A stretch of DNA of 64,000 bases from Roseibium salinum. GTDB taxonomy: Bacteria; Pseudomonadota; Alphaproteobacteria; Rhizobiales; Stappiaceae. The notes beneath the pieces were generated by a model, which saw nothing but the letters and a program-made list of their open reading frames with translations, was not told where the DNA came from and did not search any database. This document shows positions 28,707 to 38,815 of the stretch, piece by piece (positions within the stretch are counted from its first letter, which is position 1; the number at the start of each line of letters is the position of its first letter). Position numbers and translations under genes: made by a program. The stretch covers positions 806,001-870,000 of the forward strand of contig NZ_JAPEVI010000003.1 in the NCBI RefSeq assembly GCF_026240905.1. The letters are read 5' to 3'.

Positions 28707-30721
28707 ATGTTCTCGAAAATTCTTATCGCCAATCGCGGCGAGATCGCGTGCCGGGTCATCAAGACGGCGCGCCGCATGGGAATCAAGACGGTCGCAGTCT
28801 ATTCCGACGCCGATCGCGATGCCGTGCATGTCGAGATGGCGGATGAGGCGGTTCATATCGGCCCGGCCTCCGCGTCCCAATCCTACCTGGTTGCCGACAA
28901 GATCATTGCCGCCTGCAAGCAGACCGGTGCGGAGGCCGTTCATCCCGGCTACGGGTTTCTGTCCGAACGGGCCAGTTTTCCGGACGCGCTTAATACTGCG
29001 GGGATCGTCTGGATCGGTCCCAATAAGCGTGCCATCGAGGCGATGGGCGACAAGATCGAGATCCAAGAAATTTGCCAATGAGGCCCGGGTCAGTACGGTT
29101 CCCGGCTATCTCGGCGTGATCGAGTCCATCGAGGAGGCGGTCCGGATCGCGGAGGAAATCGGCTATCCGGTGATGATCAAGGCATCGGCCGGCGGCGGCG
29201 GCAAGGGCATGCGCATTGCCTGGAACGCGGCGGAAGTGCGCGATGGCTATGCCCGTTCGAAATCCGAAGCCGCGTCTTCCTTCGGAGACGACCGCGTCTT
29301 CATCGAGAAGTTCATCGAAAATCCGCGCCACATCGAAATCCAGGTCCTCGGCGACAAGCACGGCAACGTGATCTACCTTGGAGAGCGGGAATGCTCCATC
29401 CAGCGGCGCAACCAGAAAGTCATCGAGGAAGCGCCGTCGCCGCTCCTGGACGAGGAGACCCGCCGCAGGATGGGCGAGCAGGCCGTGGCGCTGGCCAAGG
29501 CCGTCGACTATGACAGCGCCGGAACGGTCGAATTCGTTGCCGGTCAGGACAAGAGCTTCTATTTCCTGGAGATGAATACCCGCCTTCAGGTGGAACACCC
29601 GGTCACGGAACTGGTCACCGGTGTCGATCTCGTCGAGCAGATGATCCGGGTTGCGGCGGGCGAGGAACTGTCCCTGACGCAGGACGAGGTGAAGCTGAAC
29701 GGCTGGGCGGTGGAAAGCCGGATCTATGCTGAAGATCCCTATAGGGGTTTCCTGCCCTCCATCGGACGGCTGGTGCGCTACCGGCCGCCGGAGGAGGTGT
29801 TTTCCGACGAATTGTCGATCCGCAACGATACGGGCGTCGTGGAAGGGTCGGAGATTTCCATGTTCTACGATCCGATGATCGCCAAGCTGATCACCCATGC
29901 GTCGACGCGAGCAGAAGCGATCGATGCGATGAGTTCGGCGCTCGACGCCTTTTACGTGGATGGCATTCAGCACAACGTCCCGTTCCTGACGGCGCTCATG
30001 AACCATGCGCGCTGGAAGGCCGGTGATCTGTCGACCAGTTTCATTGCCGACGAGTATCCCGACGGCTTCTTTGCCGCCACTCCGGACGATGATGCCTACG
30101 CCGTTTTCGCCGCGGTGGTGCTTTCCATGGGCGCGCTGGAGCGGGAGCGCCTGGACCATCTGCCCGGGCGCCTGCGTCCGCATTCGGGCGCGGTGCGCGA
30201 GGACTGGGTGATCAAGCTGGACAAGACATATCTGCCGATCCGGCTGGCGGCGGGATATCCGGGAACGCCGGTGGAAATCGATGTCGCGATCGGCGACGGT
30301 CCGGTCATGAATGTCGAGATCCGACTGGGCACCGGGCGAACCGCTATGGTCGGGCAGGGTAGGTTCGCGGTCGGTGACGGTTCAGGTGCGAAAGCTGCCC
30401 GGCGGCTATCGTCTGGACTGGCAGGGTTACTCCGTCACCGCCAAGGTGATGACACCGCGCATTGCCGAACTGGACCGGCTGATGCCGGATAAACTGCCGC
30501 CCGACACCTCCAAGATGCTCCTTTGTCCGATGCCGGGGCTCGTCGTCTCCATTCATGTTGCCGAAGGGCAGGAAGTCAAAGCCGGAGAGCAACTGGCGGT
30601 GGTCGAGGCCATGAAGATGGAGAATGTGCTGCGCGCGGAGCGGGACTGCGTCGTTACCGCGGTCAAGGCGGCACCGGGCGACAGCCTGGCTGTGGATGCA
30701 GTGATCATGGAGTTCTCTTGA
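28707..30721 (+). pseudogene. pccA: Propionyl-CoA carboxylase alpha chain, two frameshifts
   Basis: Biotin carboxylase and biotin carrier subunit. Segment 1 (28707-about 29060) starts [20 protein letters not shown] and stops prematurely after GDKIE. Segment 2 resumes as [20 protein letters not shown] in the next frame, with the ATP-grasp loop [13 protein letters not shown] and [18 protein letters not shown]. Segment 3 (from about 30374) carries [19 protein letters not shown] and the biotinylation site VVEAMKMENV. Each shift fits one extra base (near A29061 and G30373). Removing both gives 670 aa, the normal length. As read, no biotin carboxylase could reach its carrier domain. Sequencing insertions or true decay are both possible. 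Confidence 0.88.
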
Positions 30722-30816
30722 GGGGCCGGCACCTGATTTGACAGCGGAACCTCGTACACGGTACGGCAACTCGTAATGGTAAAGTTACAGGACGCACCTT
30801 CTTTCCCGGGGGCCAT

Positions 30817-31485
30817 ATGCCGCTTCTGACCGCATTATTCGACCTGGACGGGACCCTGACCGATCCCTTCGACGGTATTGTCCGGTCGATCCAGTTCGCA
30901 ATGGAGAAGATGGGAAGGTTCGCGCCGCCGGCGGAGGATCTGCGCTGGTGCATCGGGCCGCCGCTCTGGGACAGTTTCAAGGTGCTGCTTGAGACCGATG
31001 AGAAAGGGCGGCTGGATCATGCCGTCGCATTCTACCGGGAACGCTATACGGTTACCGGTCTGTTCGAGAATGCGCTGATCGAAGGCATTCCCCTAGCCCT
31101 TGAGCAATTGCAGAGCGCCGGCATCCGCCTGCATGTCTGCACTTCCAAGCCCCATGCCTATGCCGGCAAGATCGTGGAGCACTTCGGGCTGATGCCCTAT
31201 TTCGGCAAGGTACACGGATCCGAACTCGACGGCACCCGATCCGCCAAGACAGAGCTGATCGCGCATGTTCTCGAGGAAGAGAAGATCGCGGCGTCCCGAA
31301 CGATCATGATCGGCGACCGCAAGCATGATCTTGCCGGTGCCAATGCCAATGGGGTGGCCGGCATAGGGGTGCTGTGGGGATATGGCAGCCGCGACGAACT
31401 CGCGGCGGAAAACCCGGTCCTGATCGCCGAAAGGCCTGCCGAGATGATTTCGTATCTTCAAGCGGCAGCGTTGCCAGCAGCCTGA
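30817..31485 (+). CDS. HAD-superfamily hydrolase, Gph-like
   Basis: 222 aa with motif I LFDLDGTLTDPFDGIV at the N-terminus, the motif II region HVCTSKPHAYA (Thr/Ser and Lys), and motif III/IV MIGDRKHDLAGANANGVAGI. The helical cap places it with phosphoglycolate phosphatase-like enzymes (PpaX/YjjG-like); the substrate is not predictable. CCCGGGGG lies just upstream of the ATG. It follows pccA by about 95 bases but need not be co-regulated. It is a second, distinct HAD protein from the one at 19056. Confidence 0.85.
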   Translation: MPLLTALFDLDGTLTDPFDGIVRSIQFAMEKMGRFAPPAEDLRWCIGPPLWDSFKVLLETDEKGRLDHAVAFYRERYTVTGLFENALIEGIPLALEQLQSAGIRLHVCTSKPHAYAGKIVEHFGLMPYFGKVHGSELDGTRSAKTELIAHVLEEEKIAASRTIMIGDRKHDLAGANANGVAGIGVLWGYGSRDELAAENPVLIAERPAEMISYLQAAALPAA

Positions 31486-31625
31486 CAGGCACCAGGCCGG
31501 GATTGACGTCGCGTGCCGCCTTCGTCGCATGGGTTCTCCTCAATCCTCGCCGTCATTTTAACCCCTGATTCAGACCGTGTTCCTTAAGGTAAGTGAACGC
31601 ATAATTCTGAACGAGGCGGGTACGA

Positions 31626-32915
31626 ATGGACGCTGCGGATACGGGCGATAGAGCGACGCCGTCCCGCGGGGCGGTGGGCGTTGGCTATTGTACCCGCGCC
31701 GGAAGGCTGCCGCCTGTTCTGCCCCGCGGCTATGATCTTCATCCGATCGATCCCTATCTCCACACTGAAATCAGTACGTTCCGTATCTGCCTGGTGGCGG
31801 CTGAGCCCGGTGAACTGACGAGCCTTTTGGGCGAGGCGGTTTCGCTGCTTGGGGAGGATTGCATCTTCATCGCCTGTGCCGATGAGATGCCGGATGCCGA
31901 GACCCAGATGGCACTGCTGGAAGCGGGAGCGGATGATGTCGTGTCCGCGTGCGACAGCGCGACGATGGCCATTGCCTTGAAGCGCGCGGAAAAGGCGATC
32001 GCGCGCGCGGAACGGGCGAACCATCGGTGCCGGGAAACCGCCAATGAACGGGACATCCTGCAGTCAGCCATAGACAACCTGCCTTCGCCGATCTTCTTCA
32101 AGGACCGGGATGGCATCTATCGTGGCTGCAACAAGGCCTTTGAGCGATTCATCAGATTGCCCGCGGACAAAGTGCGCGGTTCCAGTGTTTATGATGTCGC
32201 CCCGCAGGAACTGGCACAGGTCTACGAGGCCGCCGACGAGAAGCTGATGCAGGCGGGCGGTGTCCAGATTTACGATGCGGAGGTCAGGTTCGCGACCGGC
32301 GAGTATCGCCATGTGACCTTTCACAAGGCCGTCACGCGCGACAAGACCACCGGTCGGGTGAACGGACTTGCCGGCGCCATGCTGGACATCACCGAGCGCA
32401 AGCAGCTCGAGGAGCGGCTGAAGCGGGCAGCGGAACGGGATGACCTCACCAACGCCTACAACCGGCGGCGGTTCTTCGAGCTGGCGGGCGAGATCGAGGC
32501 CCGGTGCCGGCAGGACGCCATTGCCTTGTCGGTGCTTGTCGTGGACGTTGATCATTTCAAGCAGATCAACGACCATTTCGGTCATGCGTGCGGAGACGCC
32601 GCCCTGTGTCACCTCGTCACCATCCTCGACGCGGAACTTGCCGAGCCGCACATTTTCGCAAGAGCCGGAGGGGAGGAGTTCTATTGCCTGCTTTACGACT
32701 GCGACCTGCGGAAGGCCTACCGGATCGCGGAGCGCGTTCGCAAACGGGTCGAGACCGCTCCCGTCAGTTTCGATGGTCTGGATATATCGCTTGAGATCAG
32801 CATCGGCGTTGCGGATGTCGGCAATGGCGAGAAATTGAGCCAGGCGATCATCCGCGCCGACCAGTCGCTGTACCAGGCCAAGGACAAGGGCAGAAACCGG
32901 GTCTGCACGGCGTGA
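31626..32915 (+). CDS. PAS-GGDEF diguanylate cyclase
   Basis: 429 aa, soluble. Residues about 50-130 look like a degenerate receiver-type domain (CADEMPDAETQMALLEAGAD). A PAS domain follows at about 150-260 (ILQSAIDNLPSPIFFKDRDG to GAMLDITERKQLEERLKRA), then a linker helix. The GGDEF domain (about 275-429) has DDLTNAYNRRRFFE, DVDHFKQINDHFGHACGDAAL and the active-site variant GGEEF at residues 348-352, so synthesis of cyclic di-GMP is expected. No I-site RxxD is evident immediately upstream of GGEEF (EPHIFARAGGEEF). Confidence 0.88.
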   Translation: MDAADTGDRATPSRGAVGVGYCTRAGRLPPVLPRGYDLHPIDPYLHTEISTFRICLVAAEPGELTSLLGEAVSLLGEDCIFIACADEMPDAETQMALLEAGADDVVSACDSATMAIALKRAEKAIARAERANHRCRETANERDILQSAIDNLPSPIFFKDRDGIYRGCNKAFERFIRLPADKVRGSSVYDVAPQELAQVYEAADEKLMQAGGVQIYDAEVRFATGEYRHVTFHKAVTRDKTTGRVNGLAGAMLDITERKQLEERLKRAAERDDLTNAYNRRRFFELAGEIEARCRQDAIALSVLVVDVDHFKQINDHFGHACGDAALCHLVTILDAELAEPHIFARAGGEEFYCLLYDCDLRKAYRIAERVRKRVETAPVSFDGLDISLEISIGVADVGNGEKLSQAIIRADQSLYQAKDKGRNRVCTA

Positions 32916-33006
32916 TACGCGAAGACAAGGTCCCATCGCCGGTGCCCGGAACCAGTTTGCGATTGCCTTTCGGTGCTTTCAGCGATACTGAAAATACATG
33001 AGAACA

Positions 33007-33152
<146 letters not shown>

Positions 33153-33232
33153 CTTGGCCGCGGGTCTCCCGGGATCTGCGGGCGCGTGTCTTTTGAGGCT
33201 GTTCTGGACGATAAACTGGAACGGACCACGAC

Positions 33233-34147
33233 ATGACCGCCTTGAATGCAAAGTCATCACACAAACCGCTGCTCGCAGCCCTGGCAATGATCGGGGCGGG
33301 GGCATCTTTCGCCCTGGTCAACGGCGCCCTGCAGGCCTCGACCATGCAACTGGGTGTGCCATCGACCTCCGCCGCCTTTTGGCAATATGCGCTGGGCCTT
33401 CTTGTTGCCTTGCCCTGGGTGCTGAGGCGCGGCCTTACGGCCTTGAGAACCCGGCAGATAGGCTGGCACCTTCTGCGCGCGGCGCTGGCCGTCATCGGCA
33501 TTCAAATGTGGGTTGCCGGTCTTGCGCGCGTGGAAATCTGGCAGGCGATTGCGCTGGTAATGACCTCGCCGTTCTTTGTCATCATCGGCGCAAAGCTGTT
33601 TTTCCGCGAGCGGGTCGGGCCGGTCCGCTGGCTCGCCACCGTTGCGGGGTTCACCGGCGGGATGATCATCCTGGAGCCATGGAAAGACGTGTTCCAGTGG
33701 GGAGCGGTGCTGCCGGTCGCGGCGGCCGCTTTCTGGGCGGGCACCTCGCTTGTGACCAAGAAGCTCACCCAGACCGAACAAGCCGATTCCATTACCGTCT
33801 ATCTTCTCCTGCTGCTGACGCCGGTCAACGCCGTGCTGGCACTGGGCGACGGCGGCATCGTGCCGTCCGGTCTCGCGCTTTGGCTTCTTGTTGCGGCCGG
33901 CCTACTGACGGTGCTGGCAAACTTCCTTCTGACACTGGCCTATCAGCAGGCGGATGCGGCGTTCGTGCAGCCGTTCGATCATCTCAAACTGCCGCTCAAC
34001 ATCGCTGTCGGATTTCTTGCATTCGGCTTTGCCCCTTCCGGCGCCTTCTGGCCCGGCGCGCTCGTCATAGTGGGGGCATCATTGCTGGTCATGATGGATG
34101 AACAGAAGAAGTCCGCCCGGCAATCCGCGGCCGCCGTCCGGGGCTGA
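33233..34147 (+). CDS. ribN: EamA/DMT-family transporter, probable riboflavin importer RibN
   Basis: 304 aa, about ten hydrophobic helices arranged as two EamA repeats (first from KPLLAALAMIGAGASFALVN, second from WGAVLPVAAAAFWAGTSLVT). DMT transporters under FMN riboswitch control in alphaproteobacteria are the RibN flavin importers described in Rhizobium, and the riboswitch at 33007-33152 directly precedes this gene. Substrate assignment therefore rests on context rather than residues. It is inner-membrane. No other riboflavin genes are adjacent. Confidence 0.82.
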   Translation: MTALNAKSSHKPLLAALAMIGAGASFALVNGALQASTMQLGVPSTSAAFWQYALGLLVALPWVLRRGLTALRTRQIGWHLLRAALAVIGIQMWVAGLARVEIWQAIALVMTSPFFVIIGAKLFFRERVGPVRWLATVAGFTGGMIILEPWKDVFQWGAVLPVAAAAFWAGTSLVTKKLTQTEQADSITVYLLLLLTPVNAVLALGDGGIVPSGLALWLLVAAGLLTVLANFLLTLAYQQADAAFVQPFDHLKLPLNIAVGFLAFGFAPSGAFWPGALVIVGASLLVMMDEQKKSARQSAAAVRG

Positions 34148-34227
34148 ACGCTTTGGCTGTGCGGAGACATTTCCGTCTGCGGTAATCTGAACTAAGCTGA
34201 CAAGGCAATCAGCGACAGGAGAACTTG

Positions 34228-34515
34228 ATGACAACCGATCCGTTGACCGTTCATGTGCTGATCGAAGGCCGTGTGCAAGGGGTCGGGTACAGAGCCTGGT
34301 GCGCGGAGGAAGCTGAAGCGAGGGACTTGTCCGGCTGGGTCCGGAACCTGGAATCCGGCGCCGTGGAGGCGGTCTTCACAGGACCGTCCGACACAGTCGT
34401 GGACATGCTGGATGCGCTCTGGATGGGGCCGTCCCTGGCCAGGGTGAACCTGATCAAGGACCTGGACGCAACCGAACCGGCGCGTGGTCCGTTCGAAGTC
34501 CGCGACATCGGCTGA
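34228..34515 (+). CDS. acyP: Acylphosphatase
   Basis: 95 aa. Hydrolyses acyl phosphates such as carbamoyl- or acetyl-phosphate. ATG at 34228 has CAGGAGA upstream; the TTG three bases earlier is not needed. Signatures are VLIEGRVQGVGYRAWC (phosphate-binding loop with catalytic Arg) and LSGWVRNLESGAVEAVFTG (catalytic Asn). The ferredoxin-like fold length is normal. It is monocistronic between ribN and the sulfolipid genes. Confidence 0.92.
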   Translation: MTTDPLTVHVLIEGRVQGVGYRAWCAEEAEARDLSGWVRNLESGAVEAVFTGPSDTVVDMLDALWMGPSLARVNLIKDLDATEPARGPFEVRDIG

Positions 34516-34659
34516 CACCAGCGCCGACCGGAAAAACTATATCAATTTCGGAATTCGAAGTTGTCTTGTCATTGAATTATCGCAATGATCTGGTCTTTCG
34601 CATGGAACAATGAGAGCTGTTTGCTTTTTTCTTTGCAGCGTAACCCAGGGAGATTTCTT

Positions 34660-35880
34660 GTGAAGATTGCGATTCTCGGTGGCGACGGTTTCGTCGGATG
34701 GCCTACATCCCTGCATCTGTCGGACAAGGGCCACGAAGTCCACATCATCGACAATCTCAGCCGTCGCTGGATCGATGCGGAACTCGGTGTCCAGTCCCTG
34801 ACCCCGATGGATTCCATTCAGGAACGCACCCGTATCTGGAAGCAAGAAACCGGCAACACCATCCACTTCCATCTGATCGACATTGCCCGGGACTATGAAG
34901 TCTTCAAGTCCTGGCTTGCCGATCAGCGGCCGGATGCGATCATTCACTTCGCCGAGCAGCGCGCGGCGCCTTATTCGATGAAGTCGGACCACCACAAGAA
35001 TTACACCGTCACCAACAACGTCAATGCCACCCACCACCTTCTGAACGCCATGGTGGACCTGGACCTGGATGCGCATCTCGTCCATCTCGGCACAATGGGC
35101 GTCTATGGTTATTCCAGTGTGGGTGCCGCCATTCCGGAAGGCTATCTGAGCGTCGATGTGGAAACGCTGAGCGGCGACAAGGCGGCGCAGGAAATCCTCT
35201 ATCCGGCCAATCCCGGGTCGATCTATCACATGACCAAGTGCCTGGATCAGCTGCTGTTCCAGTTCTACGCGAAGAATGACGGCCTGCGGATCACCGATCT
35301 TCACCAGGGCATCGTCTGGGGGACGCACACGGAACAGACCTTGCGCCACAAGCAGTTGATCAACCGCTTCGACTATGACGGCGACTACGGCACCGTGCTC
35401 AACCGCTTCCTCATACAGGCGGCGATCGGTTATCCGCTGACGGTTCACGGCACGGGCGGCCAGACCAGAGCATTCATTCACATTCAGGATTCGGTGCGCT
35501 GCATCGAGCTTGCCCTGGAAAACGCGCCAGGCAAGGGCGAGCGGGTGAAGGTCTTCAACCAGATGACGGAAACCCACCGGGTGCGCGATCTGGCCGAGCT
35601 GATTTCGCGCCTTTCCGGCGCAAAGGTCGCCTATCTGCCGAACCCGCGCAAGGAGGCTCCGGAAAACGATCTCGTGGTCGAGAACAAGCAGTTCCTGGAG
35701 CTCGGGCTCGATCCGATCACCCTGGAAGAGGGGCTGCTCAGCGAAGTGGTGGATGTGGCCAAGACATATGCCTATCGGGTGGACCGCTCCCGCGTGCCGG
35801 CGGTCTCCGCATGGACCAGGGAGATTGCGGAAGAAATCGAGCGAGATCCGGAGCATCCGCGGCTGAAATCGGTCTCCTGA
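34660..35880 (+). CDS. sqdB: UDP-sulfoquinovose synthase
   Basis: Forms UDP-sulfoquinovose from UDP-glucose and sulfite, the head-group donor for sulfolipid. GTG at 34660 follows CAGGGAG and starts (M)KIAILGGDGFVGWPTSLHL, the NAD-binding glycine motif in the SQD1/SqdB-specific form. Other SQD1-type blocks are DNLSRRWIDAELGVQSLTPM, HFAEQRAAPYSMKS and THLGTMGVYGY-like LVHLGTMGVYGYSS, with the YxxxK catalytic pair in SIYHMTK. 406 aa is the expected length. First gene of a three-gene sulfolipid operon. Confidence 0.93.
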   Translation: MKIAILGGDGFVGWPTSLHLSDKGHEVHIIDNLSRRWIDAELGVQSLTPMDSIQERTRIWKQETGNTIHFHLIDIARDYEVFKSWLADQRPDAIIHFAEQRAAPYSMKSDHHKNYTVTNNVNATHHLLNAMVDLDLDAHLVHLGTMGVYGYSSVGAAIPEGYLSVDVETLSGDKAAQEILYPANPGSIYHMTKCLDQLLFQFYAKNDGLRITDLHQGIVWGTHTEQTLRHKQLINRFDYDGDYGTVLNRFLIQAAIGYPLTVHGTGGQTRAFIHIQDSVRCIELALENAPGKGERVKVFNQMTETHRVRDLAELISRLSGAKVAYLPNPRKEAPENDLVVENKQFLELGLDPITLEEGLLSEVVDVAKTYAYRVDRSRVPAVSAWTREIAEEIERDPEHPRLKSVS

Positions 35881-35889
35881 GGCCTATCG

Positions 35890-36756
35890 ATGAGCGACGC
35901 ACCCGAGTTCGACCGGGCCCCCTCCGGTACCTTCGCCTATGTCACGCTGGTAACGAACCGGGACTACGTGCTCGGGGCGTCCGCTCTTCTGCGCTCTCTC
36001 CGGCGGACGGATACCGGGGCCGATCTGGTCGTCCTGTTCACGCCGGGCGTTGAGGAACAGGATCTTGAGCTGCTGCGGCCCTTCAATCCGCGGCTCGGGC
36101 GTTGTGAGCGACTGCCGACGACGGCGGCGTTCAACGAGCGCCATGAACGCGGACGGCTGCACGCGGCCGCCCCCTTCACCAAGGGCGGCAAACCGGTGTT
36201 CCACACGCCGCTCGACAATTTCGTGAAGCTGCGGCTGTGGCAGCTTGAGGATTACGAGAAGGTGGTCTTCATCGATGCCGATGCGCTTGTCCTGAAGAAC
36301 TGCGACAAGCTGTTCGGCTACCCCGAATTCTGCGCGGCCCCCAATGTTTACGAAAGCCTTGCCGACTTCCAACGCATGAACAGCGGCGTCTTCACGGCGA
36401 GGCCGGATCAGGCCACCTTCGAGGCCATGCTTGCGCGCCTTGATCAGCGGGACGCCTTCTGGCGGCGCACCGACCAGACATTCCTGGAAAGTTTCTTTCC
36501 GGACTGGCACGGCCTGCCGGTTTTCTACAACATGCTGCAATATGTCTGGTTCAACCTGCCGGAACTCTGGGACTGGAAGCAGATCCACGTGTTGCACTAT
36601 CAGTATGAAAAGCCTTGGCAGAGTGGGCACGACAAGGCCGACCGGCTGGGGCCGCTGATCGACCTGTGGCGCGCCTTTGCGACGGGCGACGGCATTCCGC
36701 CGGATCTCTCGGCCTTGCCCGGTCCGGAATTCCCGGGAAAGAGGCAGGCGTCCTGA
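35890..36756 (+). CDS. sqdD: Glycogenin-like glycosyltransferase of the sulfolipid operon
   Basis: 288-aa GT8-type glycosyltransferase with an N-terminal AYVTLVTNRDYVLGASALLR segment and the metal-binding DxD in VVFIDADALVLKN, followed by MNSGVFTARPD and the C-terminal HVLHYQYEKPWQ. In Rhodobacter sphaeroides the glycogenin-like SqdD is proposed to transfer sulfoquinovose to diacylglycerol; the same gene order (sqdB, sqdD, sqdC) supports the name. It begins 9 bases after sqdB and ends directly against sqdC. Confidence 0.86.
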   Translation: MSDAPEFDRAPSGTFAYVTLVTNRDYVLGASALLRSLRRTDTGADLVVLFTPGVEEQDLELLRPFNPRLGRCERLPTTAAFNERHERGRLHAAAPFTKGGKPVFHTPLDNFVKLRLWQLEDYEKVVFIDADALVLKNCDKLFGYPEFCAAPNVYESLADFQRMNSGVFTARPDQATFEAMLARLDQRDAFWRRTDQTFLESFFPDWHGLPVFYNMLQYVWFNLPELWDWKQIHVLHYQYEKPWQSGHDKADRLGPLIDLWRAFATGDGIPPDLSALPGPEFPGKRQAS

Positions 36757-37614
36757 ATGCATGTCCTGATGACAGGCGCCAGCGGCTCGCTGGGCCGGTT
36801 TATTGCAGCCCGCCTGTCAAGGGAGGGGCACCGGCTGACTGTTCTCGGGCGAAAGCCGCCTGATCAGCCGGGGGCCGGGTTTCAGGCGTGGGATCTTTCG
36901 CAAGAAGACGTCAGGTTGCCGGTCGCCGATGCCCTGGTTCACTGCGCGCTTTCGCACGTTCCGGGGAAATACCGGGGCGGGGAAGGGGATGATCCGCACG
37001 GTTTCATAAGGCTCAACGCCGAAGGAACTCAGCGCCTGTTCGACGCGGCACGGTCGGCAGGGGTCAGGCACAGCGTGTTTCTTTCCAGCCGGGCGGTCTA
37101 TTCGGACGCTGGTGACTGGGCCGTTCTCAAGGAGGACGCCGAAACCAAACCCGGAACTCTTTACGGCCAGGTGAAGCTCGCGGGGGAGGAAGCTCTGAAG
37201 ATGGTGTGTGGCGCCGGCTTCCGCGGGACCGTCTTTCGGGTGACCGGCGTCTATGGAACGCCGCCAGGGACACAGAGCCACAAATGGTCCGGCCTGTTTG
37301 ACGCTTTCGAACGCGGCGAGGCCGTCGCGCCGCGGCTTGCGACGGAAGTTCACGGCGAGGATCTGGCCGAAGCGGTCGCGCTGGTCCTGCGCATGCGGCC
37401 GGACGCGCCGTTCGAGGTTTTCAACGTTTCCGACATCCTGCTCGACCGCCGGGACCTTCTGGGGCTTTATGCCGGCATCAAAGGCCTCACGGGGCTCTTG
37501 CCGGCGCGCGGGGAAGGTCCTGTGGGGGTGATGGAGGCCGGCAATCTGAAAGCGCTCGGCTGGGCACCTGGAGGCACGACCAGGCTGCAGGCCTTCCTGC
37601 GGTCGCTGACCTGA
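36757..37614 (+). CDS. sqdC: NAD-dependent epimerase/dehydratase of the sulfolipid operon
   Basis: 285 aa, extended SDR: MHVLMTGASGSLGRFIAARL nucleotide-binding motif, LSSRAVYSD as the catalytic Ser region, and TLYGQVKLAGEEAL with the YxxxK pair. The ATG immediately follows the sqdD stop. Position as the third gene fits SqdC of R. sphaeroides, needed for normal sulfolipid accumulation; its exact reaction is not established. The name is by context plus fold. Confidence 0.78.
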   Translation: MHVLMTGASGSLGRFIAARLSREGHRLTVLGRKPPDQPGAGFQAWDLSQEDVRLPVADALVHCALSHVPGKYRGGEGDDPHGFIRLNAEGTQRLFDAARSAGVRHSVFLSSRAVYSDAGDWAVLKEDAETKPGTLYGQVKLAGEEALKMVCGAGFRGTVFRVTGVYGTPPGTQSHKWSGLFDAFERGEAVAPRLATEVHGEDLAEAVALVLRMRPDAPFEVFNVSDILLDRRDLLGLYAGIKGLTGLLPARGEGPVGVMEAGNLKALGWAPGGTTRLQAFLRSLT

Positions 37615-37623
37615 AATCCGGCC

Positions 37624-38331
37624 TCAGAGCGAAATGGTTTCTCCGAAGATCTTCTCGAATTCGGCGCGCAGGACGCTGTCGTTTTCGGCCATGGTGACCG
37701 GAATGCCGAGATCCACGAGGCTGGTGACACCGTGGTCGGTGACGCCGCATGGGACGATGCCGGAAAAATGCTCCAGGTCCGGTTCGACATTGAAGCTGAT
37801 GCCGTGAAAGGTGACCCATTTGCGCAGGCGAATGCCGATCGCGGCGATCTTGTCTTCCGCCGTGGCGTCGCGATCGGGCCGCCGGACCCAGACCCCGACC
37901 CGGTCCTCCCGTCGCTCGCCCCGGATGTGATACTGCCAGAGCGTGTTGATGAGCCAGGCTTCAAGGGCCGAGACGAAGGCGCGCACATCCTGCCGGCGCC
38001 GCTTCAGATCCAGCATCACATAGGCGACCCGCTGCCCGGGGCCGTGATAGGTGTGCTGGCCGCCGCGGCCGGTGCGGTAGACCGGAAACCGGTCCGGCGC
38101 GACGAGATCGCCGTCGTTGGCGCTGGTGCCGGCGGTGTAAAGCGGCGGGTGTTCGAGCAGCCATACCTGCTCGCAAGCCTCGCCTGCAATGATTCTCGCA
38201 ACCCTGTCATCCATCTCCGCGATCGCCGTGCCGTAGTCGACCAGATCATCTGAAATACGCCATTCCACCGGCAGTGCGCCGGGTTGCGGCAGAAAACTGA
38301 GGGAAATGGCGTCGCGATCGGCAGGTGACAT
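37624..38331 (-). CDS. lipB: Octanoyl-[ACP]:protein N-octanoyltransferase
   Basis: First step of lipoate attachment: moves octanoyl from ACP to E2/GcvH lysines. 235 aa with [20 protein letters not shown], the [20 protein letters not shown] substrate-binding motif, and the catalytic Cys in [16 protein letters not shown] plus Lys in [14 protein letters not shown]. It converges on sqdC with a 9-base gap and is divergent from fliN. It would be essential unless lipoate is scavenged. Confidence 0.94.
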   Translation of the reverse strand: MSPADRDAISLSFLPQPGALPVEWRISDDLVDYGTAIAEMDDRVARIIAGEACEQVWLLEHPPLYTAGTSANDGDLVAPDRFPVYRTGRGGQHTYHGPGQRVAYVMLDLKRRRQDVRAFVSALEAWLINTLWQYHIRGERREDRVGVWVRRPDRDATAEDKIAAIGIRLRKWVTFHGISFNVEPDLEHFSGIVPCGVTDHGVTSLVDLGIPVTMAENDSVLRAEFEKIFGETISL

Positions 38332-38426
38332 GTGGATGACACTTCTTTGTTTTTTGAGCAGGCTTGCCTTGCCGTGGTATGGTGAGTGCTGGCGGGTATC
38401 GCCCTATGTAAGGATCCAGTCGTCTT

Positions 38427-38693
38427 ATGACCACCTTTGATGAGATCAATGTCGACATCTCCGTTGTGCTCGGCGAATCCGAAATGCCGGTTCATCAGCT
38501 CTTGCGCATGGGCCGTGGCGCCGTGATCGATCTCGATGTCGCCGAGGACGACGACGTGAAGATCTACGCCAACAATACGCTCGTTGCAAAGGGGCAGGTG
38601 GTGCTCCTTGGGGAACGGATCGGTATCTCCATCACGGAAGTGCTGATGCGCCCGCCGGAGATCCGGCCGATGCGGACGGACGGGCCGCTTTGA
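38427..38693 (+). CDS. fliN: Flagellar motor switch protein FliN (short form)
   Basis: 88 aa, a single SpoA domain: VDISVVLGESEMPVHQLLRM, GAVIDLDVAEDDDVKIYANN and VLLGERIGISITEVL. FliN with FliM and FliG forms the C ring that sets flagellar rotation direction. AAGGAT precedes the ATG. It is isolated from any flagellar operon in this window; stand-alone short FliN-like genes are common in Hyphomicrobiales, so it may be a paralogue of a main-cluster FliN. Confidence 0.85.
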   Translation: MTTFDEINVDISVVLGESEMPVHQLLRMGRGAVIDLDVAEDDDVKIYANNTLVAKGQVVLLGERIGISITEVLMRPPEIRPMRTDGPL

Positions 38694-38815
38694 CGGCATA
38701 GCGGAAGAAATGTCGGGCGCCTGTGAATTATTCCGATTTCGGCTCTTGCGCCCCCAAAATCCTTTTGCTACATGGAGCGCCTCGACGCCGAGAGGCGCCG
38801 GGAACTACCAGATAT

